57,330 bases of DNA, taken from the NCBI GenBank assembly GCA_949291945.1, contig CASEXH010000026.1:1-57330 (forward strand). Reading direction: 5' to 3'. The notes beneath the pieces are model-generated. The model had not been told where the DNA came from, did not search any database, and worked only from the letters and a program-made list of their open reading frames with translations. Positions 50,941-57,330 of this stretch are shown one piece after another (position 1 is the stretch's first letter; each line of letters opens with the position of its first letter). The DNA is from an uncultured Bacillota bacterium (GTDB lineage Bacteria; Bacillota; Clostridia; Lachnospirales; Lachnospiraceae). A program made the translations under genes and the position numbers.

Positions 50941-53168
50941 TGAATCTCCTTAATTCTCACATCTAAGGCCGTATAGCGTTCCTGTTCCATACGGTTGTTT
51001 TCCATCTCATAGAAAGTCTTCTCATCTCCTACCAGAGTAACACATTTTCTGGCTCTGGTTACTGCAGTGTAGAGGAGATTCCGGTTCATCAGCATTCTGG
51101 GACCCTGGAGAAGAGGAATCACTACTGCGGGATATTCGCTTCCCTGAGCTTTATGGATCGTGATCGCATAAGCCAGCTCCAACTCATCCAGCTGTTTAAA
51201 AGAATATTCCACAAATCTTTTCTCATCGAACTCCACAGTCATTATCTCTGCAAAGGAATTGATCTCACGGATAATGCCGGTATCTCCGTTAAACACTCCC
51301 ACACCTTTCTCCACAGGTATTCCGTAATTTCCTCTGACCTCCCATTCCAGCTGATAATTATTTTTGATCTGCATAACCTTATCGCCCTCACGAAAAACAC
51401 CTTGTCCATGCTCTTTTTCCTTTTTCTCCTGATCAGGAGGATTCAGATATTGCTGCAGTATGAAGTTTAACCGATCCACTCCTAAAAGCCCCTTTCGCAT
51501 GGGCGTAAGAACCTGGATCTCATAGGGGGATGCTTCCACATATTTCGGCAGTTTTTTCTGGATCAGAGTGATCACAATACTAATGATCACGTTGGCATCA
51601 TACCTTTTCAGAAAGAAGAAATCTCTGCTCTTATTGTCAAGGGCCACCGGTACGCCTTGATTAATCTTATGGGCATTGACCACAATATCGCTTTGAGAAG
51701 CCTGCCGGAAAATTTTTACCAATTCTACAACAGGGAAACGACCGGAAGAAATAATATCTTTCAGTACACTGCCCGGACCTACACTGGGAAGCTGATTCAC
51801 ATCCCCCACCAGGATCAAGCGGGTGCCGGAAACAACCGCAGAAAGGAGTGCATGCATCAAAAAAATATCCACCATAGACATTTCATCAATAATGATCACA
51901 TCTGCCTCCAGAGGATTCTGGGCATTTCGCTCAAATCTAACATTCTCCTGAGCCTGCTCAGGACCTCCGCTTAGTTCCAGCAGACGATGTATGGTTTTTG
52001 CCTCATATCCACTGGTCTCTGTCATTCTTTTGGCTGCTCTGCCTGTAGGCGCTGCCAGACAGATATCCAAGTCTTCCATCTCAAAATACCGGATGATTGC
52101 GTTAATGGTAGTAGTTTTGCCGGTTCCGGGACCGCCAGTTATGATCAGAAGACCATTTTTCACAGCTTCCTTTACAGCATCCTTCTGCTTCTCATCCAGT
52201 TCTATTCCTGTTCCTCTCTGGATCCGTTCTATTTTTTCTTCCAGAATATCTTCTTTTACCGTATCCTGGAGATTTAACGTATGGAGCATTTGAGCCACAT
52301 GGAGTTCTACCTGATAGTATGAGGCAGCGTATATAGCTGTCTGCACCGGTGCTCCCTCTCTTCTAATTTCCCGTATCACAATTTTTCGCTCAATAGACAG
52401 GTCCATTATATGTTTTTCTATATACTTCTGTTCCACACCCAGCAGATCCCGGGCTCTTTTGAGCAACACCTCCTTGGGCAGGTACACATGTCCTTCCCCG
52501 GAGGCCTGAAGCAATATGTACAAAATACCGCTTCGAATGCGGTAATCAGAATCTGTATGAATCCCAATCCTGGCGGCGATCTCATCGGCAATCTTAAAAC
52601 CTACGCCGGGAATGTCTTCTGCCATTTTATAAGGATTTTCTTTCAGTACGCCATACATCTCCTGGCCATACTGCCGGTAGATCTTCATACCCAGCGCCTG
52701 GGTGATCCCATACTGCTGCAGAAACATCATGGCCTTCCGCATATCTGCTTTTTCTTCCACCTGATCGGCAATCTCTCTGGCCTTTCTTTCACTGATTCCC
52801 TTTACCTCCGCCAGCCTTTCCGGCTCTTCTTCAATAATTCGAAGAGTATCGTCCCCGAATTTTCTGACGATCCTGGCAGCAAGGGCTGCTCCTATGCCTT
52901 TAATGGCCCCTGACCCCAAATAGCGCTCCATTGCCAGAGAATCCTGAGGGATCACAGACTCATAGGAATTCACCGAAAACTGTTTACCGTAAGAAGGATG
53001 TCTGGTATAAGACCCTTTGACCCGTATTGTCTCTCCTTCACTGAGAAACCGGAAATTTCCCACACAAGTGATCTCCTCCCCCTGTGAAACCAGACAAGCT
53101 ACCGTATATCCATTGTCACGATTCTGAAATATGATATGGTCCACATATCCCTCGATTGTCTCTTCCAC
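50937..53168 (-). CDS. recD2: RecD2-type ATP-dependent 5'-3' DNA helicase
   Basis: A superfamily 1B helicase of 743 residues, found in bacteria that have RecD-like protein without RecBC partners. The N-terminal OB-like and helix-hairpin-helix region (about 1-190; GSGAIKGIGAALAARIV) is typical of RecD2. The Walker A motif GGPGTGKTTT lies near 345, IIDEMSMVD near 425 and the late motif LAYAITIHKAQGSEY near 660. It acts in DNA repair and fork protection. The start is GTG. Coupled to comF by a 4-nt overlap and close behind mreB (27 nt). Confidence 0.93.
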   Translation of the reverse strand: MEETIEGYVDHIIFQNRDNGYTVACLVSQGEEITCVGNFRFLSEGETIRVKGSYTRHPSYGKQFSVNSYESVIPQDSLAMERYLGSGAIKGIGAALAARIVRKFGDDTLRIIEEEPERLAEVKGISERKAREIADQVEEKADMRKAMMFLQQYGITQALGMKIYRQYGQEMYGVLKENPYKMAEDIPGVGFKIADEIAARIGIHTDSDYRIRSGILYILLQASGEGHVYLPKEVLLKRARDLLGVEQKYIEKHIMDLSIERKIVIREIRREGAPVQTAIYAASYYQVELHVAQMLHTLNLQDTVKEDILEEKIERIQRGTGIELDEKQKDAVKEAVKNGLLIITGGPGTGKTTTINAIIRYFEMEDLDICLAAPTGRAAKRMTETSGYEAKTIHRLLELSGGPEQAQENVRFERNAQNPLEADVIIIDEMSMVDIFLMHALLSAVVSGTRLILVGDVNQLPSVGPGSVLKDIISSGRFPVVELVKIFRQASQSDIVVNAHKINQGVPVALDNKSRDFFFLKRYDANVIISIVITLIQKKLPKYVEASPYEIQVLTPMRKGLLGVDRLNFILQQYLNPPDQEKKEKEHGQGVFREGDKVMQIKNNYQLEWEVRGNYGIPVEKGVGVFNGDTGIIREINSFAEIMTVEFDEKRFVEYSFKQLDELELAYAITIHKAQGSEYPAVVIPLLQGPRMLMNRNLLYTAVTRARKCVTLVGDEKTFYEMENNRMEQERYTALDVRIKEIQ

Positions 53169-53195
53169 AATTTTTACCTTCCGTACTATATACTT

Positions 53196-54188
53196 TTACT
53201 TCTCATTCATTTTGCTCATAAGTTCCATATACTGACCGGTTCCTATAGCAACAGCCAGGGCAGGTTCCTCTGCTACCACTGTATTGATTCCTGTTTCTTC
53301 TTCGATAAGCTGTTCCAATCCTCCAAGAAGAGCTCCTCCGCCGGTAAGGACAATTCCTCTTTCTGCCACATCAGCAGCAAGCTCCGGAGGGGTTTTCTCC
53401 AGGATACTGTGTATAGTTTCCATAATCTGGGTAGCTGCATCTTTCAGGGCCTCCCGGATTTCTTCAGATGTTACGGTAATGCTCTTCGGGAGTCCGGTAA
53501 TGGTGTCTCTTCCTTTTACTTCCATAGACTTTGGTTCCGGAAGAGAATAGACCGTTCCGATCTGGATCTTAATATCCTCGGCTGTTCGTTCTCCGATCAT
53601 CAGATTATGCATTTTTCTCACATAACGCATGATGGCCTCATCAAAATTATCTCCCGCCACTTTAATAGACGTAGATACTACCGTTCCGCCCAGGGAAATC
53701 ACCGCCACATCTGTAGTTCCTCCCCCGATATCCACGACCATATTTCCAAATGGCTTTGTAATATCAATTCCTGCTCCTATAGCTGCCGCAATAGGTTCTT
53801 CAATAATGGAGACTTCCCTGGCTCCCGCCTGATAAGTGGCCTCTTCCACAGCCTTTTTCTCTACTTCCGTAATTCCGCTGGGGGCACAGATACTGATCCT
53901 GGGTTTCCTGAAAGCCCTTTTTCCTATGGCCTTTGAGATGAAATATTTCAGCATCTTTTCTGTAACCTCAAAATCAGAGATCACCCCCTGGCGCAGAGGC
54001 CGCACTGCCACAATATTTCCCGGCGTTCTCCCTATCATCTGACGAGCCTCTTCTCCTACGGCTCTGATCTTGTTACTATCCTTATCATATGCGACTACAG
54101 AAGGCTCCTTGAGCACAATTCCTTTTCCTCTTGCGTATACCAGTATACTGGCCGTGCCTAAATCGATCCCGATATCTGAAGCTGCCAT
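53196..54188 (-). CDS. mreB: MreB/Mbl family rod-shape-determining protein
   Basis: Bacterial actin of 330 residues that guides the cell wall synthesis machinery. The phosphate-1 motif SDIGIDLGTASILVYA is at the N-terminus; VVDIGGGTTDVAVISLGG near 160 and LTGGGALLGGLEQLI near 290 complete the nucleotide site. It lies apart from mreCD and so may be a second copy (Mbl-like). An in-frame GTG at 54194 is possible, but AGGGG fits better with the ATG at 54188. Confidence 0.93.
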   Translation of the reverse strand: MAASDIGIDLGTASILVYARGKGIVLKEPSVVAYDKDSNKIRAVGEEARQMIGRTPGNIVAVRPLRQGVISDFEVTEKMLKYFISKAIGKRAFRKPRISICAPSGITEVEKKAVEEATYQAGAREVSIIEEPIAAAIGAGIDITKPFGNMVVDIGGGTTDVAVISLGGTVVSTSIKVAGDNFDEAIMRYVRKMHNLMIGERTAEDIKIQIGTVYSLPEPKSMEVKGRDTITGLPKSITVTSEEIREALKDAATQIMETIHSILEKTPPELAADVAERGIVLTGGGALLGGLEQLIEEETGINTVVAEEPALAVAIGTGQYMELMSKMNEK

Positions 54189-54239
54189 TAACACTGCCCC
54201 TTTCTAAACTTCTCTTCATGATCAGAGCAGAAATCCTTT

Positions 54240-54290
54240 TCCGTCTGATAAATCAACATTATTATATCCAACTTATCCCCTGTTGAAAAG
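54240..54290 (-). promoter_or_regulatory. Possible mreB promoter with a preceding small hairpin
   Basis: On the minus strand a TATAAT box (near 54262-54257) has TTTTCA 17 nt upstream. CCCCTTTTCAACAGGGG forms a small hairpin about 10 nt after the uvrA stop, which may act as a weak terminator. Confidence 0.45.
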
Positions 54291-54296
54291 GGGCAA

Positions 54297-57137
54297 TCAT
54301 CTCAAATATTTTGACACATAACGACCTGTATAAGAGGCCGGATTAGCCGCAACCTCTTCAGGAGTTCCTCTGGCGATCACCCTTCCCCCTTTGTCGCCTC
54401 CTTCCGGACCGATGTCAATAATATAGTCTGCCGTCTTGATCACATCCAGATTGTGCTCAATAACTACTACCGTATTCCCACCTTCAGACAATCTCCGAAG
54501 AATTTCGATGAGTTTGTGTACATCTGCAAAGTGCAGCCCGGTAGTCGGCTCATCCAGAATATAGATGGTCTTTCCCGTACCTCTTTTGCTCAGTTCTGTA
54601 GCCAACTTGATACGCTGAGCCTCTCCCCCTGAAAGTTCTGTGGAAGGCTGTCCCAGCCTAATATAGGAAAGTCCCACATCATACAAGGTCTGGATTTTTC
54701 TTTTGATGGATGGCACATGGTCAAAAAACTCCAGCGCTTCTTCCACTGTCATATTCAGCACATCATAAATACTTTTGCCCTTATATTTTACCTCAAGAGT
54801 TTCCCTGTTATACCTTTTTCCATGACATACTTCACAAGGCACATAAACATCCGGCAGAAAATGCATCTCAATCTTTAAAATTCCGTCACCGCTGCATGCC
54901 TCACATCTGCCCCCTTTAACATTAAAGCTGAATCTGCCCTTCTTATATCCCCTGGCTTTTGCATCGGCTGTAGCTGCAAAAAGATCACGTATCTGGTCAA
55001 AAACCCCTGTATAGGTAGCCGGATTGGATCGAGGAGTCCTTCCAATAGGAGACTGGTCAATGTTGATCACCTTATCAAGCTGTTCTACCCCTTCGATACA
55101 TTTATGCTTTCCGGGAATTGTTCTGGCCCGGTTCAATTTTCTTGCCAGACTTTTATATAAGATCTCATTAACCAGAGAACTCTTTCCGGAACCGGATACG
55201 CCGGTGACACAGGTCATAACTCCCAGAGGGATCTTCACATCTATATTTTTCAGGTTATTCTCTGCTGCTTTTCTCACAATCAGAAAGCCTGTGGGTTTTC
55301 TTCGCTCTGAAGGCACGGGGATTATTTTCTTTCCACTTAAATACTGGCCGGTGATAGAATTGGGATTCTTCATAATCTCTTCTGCCGTTCCGATAGCCAC
55401 CAGTTCTCCTCCATGTTCTCCTGCGCCTGGTCCGATATCCACAATACAGTCTGCCGCTCTCATAGTGTCCTCATCATGTTCCACCACGATCAGAGAATTT
55501 CCCAGATCCCGGAGATGTTTCAAGGTAGCAAGCAATTTATCATTGTCTCTCTGATGAAGACCAATACTTGGCTCGTCCAGGATATAGGCCACGCCTACCA
55601 GTCCTGAGCCAATCTGTGTAGCCAGCCGGATCCTCTGGGCTTCTCCGCCGGAAAGCGTCCCCGTAGCTCTTGAAAGCGTAAGGTATTCCAATCCTACATT
55701 GACCAGAAATCCCACTCTGGCCCGAATCTCTTTTAGAACCTGCTCCCCGATCATTTCCTGGGTAGGCGTTAATTTCAGCTCGTTCAAAAATTTCTGAAGA
55801 CCGCTAATAGATAGAGAGGTCACTTCAAAAATGTTCATATCTCCTACTGTCACAGCCAGGGCTTCCGGCTTCAGACGCTGCCCTTTGCAGGCAGGACAGG
55901 GGGTAATCCTCATAAAAGTCTCATACTCCTGTTTCATAGTATCCGAACCTGTCTCCCGGTAGCGTCTCTCCACATTTTTGATCAGTCCTTCAAAGGCTAC
56001 ATCATAGACTCCTTCTCCTCTCTGGCCTTTATAGTGAACCTTGACCTCCTGTCCGTTTGTTCCGTAGATCAGGATATCCTGAATCTTTTTAGGATATTGT
56101 TCAAATGGCGTGTCCAGATCAAATCCATATTCTTCTGTCAAAGCATCCAAAATAGCCCTTGTAAAGCTTCCTTTATCGGTACAAGACTGCCATCCCAAAA
56201 CAGTAATGGCTCCCTGCCGTATACTCAGGCTTTTATCCGGAATCATCAGATCTACATCAAATTCCATTTTGTATCCCAGTCCGAAGCAGGAAGGGCAGGC
56301 TCCAAAAGGATTATTGAAGGAAAAGCTCCTGGGCTCGATCTCATCAATACTGATCCCACAGTCCGGGCAGGCAAAGCTCTGGCTGAAATTCTGGATATTT
56401 CCATCCATGGTATCCACCATAAGACGTCCCTCAGCCAGATTCAGTACGGTTTCAATAGAATCTGTCAGACGTTTTTCAATCCCTTCTTTTACAATAAGAC
56501 GATCCACCACAATCTCTATATTATGCTTTTTATTCTTGTCTAATTGGATTTCTTCGCTGAGTTCATAAAGATTCCCATCTATCTGGACTCTCACATAGCC
56601 GCTTTTCCTGGCTTGTTCCAGAAGCTTGGCATGGGTTCCCTTACGTCCTCTTACTACCGGTGCAAGGAGTTGTATCCTGGTCCGCTCCGGAAGCTTCATA
56701 ATCTGGTCCACCATTTGATCTACAGTCTGCTTCTTGATCTCCCGTCCGCATTTCGGACAGTGGGGGATACCGATCCTGGCATAGAGAAGGCGGAAGTAAT
56801 CATAGATTTCCGTAACAGTTCCTACGGTAGAACGGGGATTCCGGTTTGTAGATTTCTGATCAATGGAGATCGCAGGAGACAAGCCCTCTATACTTTCCAC
56901 ATCCGGTTTTTCCATCTGTCCCAAAAACTGCCGGGCGTAAGAAGAGAGGGATTCCATATATCTTCTCTGCCCCTCTGCATAAATGGTGTCAAAAGCCAGA
57001 GAACTTTTTCCGGAACCGCTAAGCCCGGTCAGTACCACCAGTTCGTTTCTTGGAATATCCACATCCAAATTTTTCAGATTATTCTCATTAGCTCCTCTTA
57101 TTTTTATAAATTGTCTAGGCTGCATTTTCACTGCCAT
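54297..57137 (-). CDS. uvrA: Excinuclease ABC subunit UvrA
   Basis: DNA-damage recognition ATPase of nucleotide excision repair. The protein of 946 residues has two ABC modules (Walker [13 protein letters not shown] near 37 and [13 protein letters not shown] near 640), each with a signature LSGGEAQRI. The zinc-binding cysteines are seen in [16 protein letters not shown] and, near 730, CEACSGDG and [10 protein letters not shown]. Length is normal. GAGGA lies 6-7 nt before the ATG at 57137; the ATG at 57143 is too close to it. uvrB is not in the window. A TATAAT box is seen upstream at 57199-57194 with a weak -35. Confidence 0.96.
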   Translation of the reverse strand: MAVKMQPRQFIKIRGANENNLKNLDVDIPRNELVVLTGLSGSGKSSLAFDTIYAEGQRRYMESLSSYARQFLGQMEKPDVESIEGLSPAISIDQKSTNRNPRSTVGTVTEIYDYFRLLYARIGIPHCPKCGREIKKQTVDQMVDQIMKLPERTRIQLLAPVVRGRKGTHAKLLEQARKSGYVRVQIDGNLYELSEEIQLDKNKKHNIEIVVDRLIVKEGIEKRLTDSIETVLNLAEGRLMVDTMDGNIQNFSQSFACPDCGISIDEIEPRSFSFNNPFGACPSCFGLGYKMEFDVDLMIPDKSLSIRQGAITVLGWQSCTDKGSFTRAILDALTEEYGFDLDTPFEQYPKKIQDILIYGTNGQEVKVHYKGQRGEGVYDVAFEGLIKNVERRYRETGSDTMKQEYETFMRITPCPACKGQRLKPEALAVTVGDMNIFEVTSLSISGLQKFLNELKLTPTQEMIGEQVLKEIRARVGFLVNVGLEYLTLSRATGTLSGGEAQRIRLATQIGSGLVGVAYILDEPSIGLHQRDNDKLLATLKHLRDLGNSLIVVEHDEDTMRAADCIVDIGPGAGEHGGELVAIGTAEEIMKNPNSITGQYLSGKKIIPVPSERRKPTGFLIVRKAAENNLKNIDVKIPLGVMTCVTGVSGSGKSSLVNEILYKSLARKLNRARTIPGKHKCIEGVEQLDKVINIDQSPIGRTPRSNPATYTGVFDQIRDLFAATADAKARGYKKGRFSFNVKGGRCEACSGDGILKIEMHFLPDVYVPCEVCHGKRYNRETLEVKYKGKSIYDVLNMTVEEALEFFDHVPSIKRKIQTLYDVGLSYIRLGQPSTELSGGEAQRIKLATELSKRGTGKTIYILDEPTTGLHFADVHKLIEILRRLSEGGNTVVVIEHNLDVIKTADYIIDIGPEGGDKGGRVIARGTPEEVAANPASYTGRYVSKYLR

Positions 57138-57234
57138 ATCCATTCCTCACTATCTTTTTGTCTTTTCTTTCTATTATCTGATTCTACCTGCTCATTATAC
57201 GGTAAAGCCCAATATGCCGGTTATTTATAATTCT

Positions 57235-57330
57235 CTAGTAGATATGGGGATTACTCCCCATACCCCTACACAAAACCGTACGTGCGCTATTAACGCATAC
57301 GGCTTTTCACTTTATATTTCGTACTCTATC
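57235..57330 (-). mobile_element. Group II intron, 3' end (domains V and VI), cut by the window edge
   Basis: On the minus strand the sequence has a domain V-like hairpin at 57303-57277 (CCGTATGCG and CGCACGTACGG with a 2-nt CG bulge, the hallmark of domain V), followed by a short domain VI-like hairpin ATGGGGA-GTAA-TCCCCAT (about 57260-57243) and an end near TCTAC. The intron's 5' part and any reverse transcriptase gene lie beyond the right edge. It sits about 100 nt upstream of uvrA, outside any visible gene. Confidence 0.75.

Noticed and set aside
1..57330. CRISPR arrays, rRNA genes, prophage or complete insertion sequences
   Set aside because: I looked for regularly spaced repeats, rRNA-like sequence, and transposase or integrase motifs on both strands and saw none inside the window apart from the group II intron end.

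Overview
The window looks like chromosomal DNA of an anaerobic gut-type Lachnospiraceae (Clostridia, Bacillota). The reasons are moderate GC content, strong AGGAGG-type ribosome binding sites, a DUF1836/DUF4364/YerC gene set, an A-type flavoprotein, a solitary carbamate kinase, and tandem-GT2 glycosyltransferases beside a TagGH-like exporter. The genus cannot be decided from what I can see. Most genes lie on the minus strand. Plus-strand genes are DUF1836, the YtqA-type radical SAM enzyme with DUF4364, an M42 peptidase, carbamate kinase, a D,D-carboxypeptidase and two tRNA-Leu genes.

Layout from left to right: (1) 1-4500 holds an rRNA methyltransferase, a small acidic membrane protein and the PcrA helicase. 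(2) 4500-9000 holds the first copy of a long-hairpin repeat, an NhaC-family transporter under a lysine riboswitch, DUF1836, a TrpR-like YerC regulator and a PHP phosphoesterase. (3) 9000-12900 is a sugar operon (DUF4867, fucose/arabinose-isomerase-like protein, xylulokinase) with a palindrome at its predicted start. (4) 12900-21600 is housekeeping: a one-lobe solute-binding lipoprotein, a YtqA-like radical SAM enzyme, NrdR with a flavodiiron-type protein, an M42 peptidase, carbamate kinase, a two-gene ThrE exporter and UppP. (5) 21600-26500 holds carAB, directly joined to uppP, and two identical tRNA-Leu(CAG) genes, each with its own promoter and terminator. (6) 26600-30200 holds the second repeat copy, ClpX and an HtrA-type protease.

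(7) 30200-45000 is a cell-surface polysaccharide locus. It has an ABC-2 exporter (permease plus ATPase), a small membrane protein, four GT2 glycosyltransferases (two with tandem domains), a PglF/CapD-type dehydratase, a polyprenyl glycosylphosphotransferase and an LCP-family wall ligase. A dacF-like carboxypeptidase on the opposite strand splits it. Together these would make a nucleotide sugar, start and extend a lipid-linked glycan, export it and attach it to peptidoglycan. (8) 45000-50200 holds AzlCD, an HPr-like phosphocarrier, the c-di-AMP pair CdaA/CdaR and two unrecognised membrane proteins. (9) 50200-57330 holds ComF, RecD2, MreB and UvrA. The right edge cuts into the 3' end (domains V and VI) of a group II intron on the minus strand.

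The most interesting non-coding signals are: a two-copy element of about 150 nt whose outer stem changes in a compensatory way; short perfect hairpins at the predicted +1 of at least five transcripts; and several GC-rich stem-loop-rich intergenic patches. All transcription starts are inferred from -35/-10 matches only.
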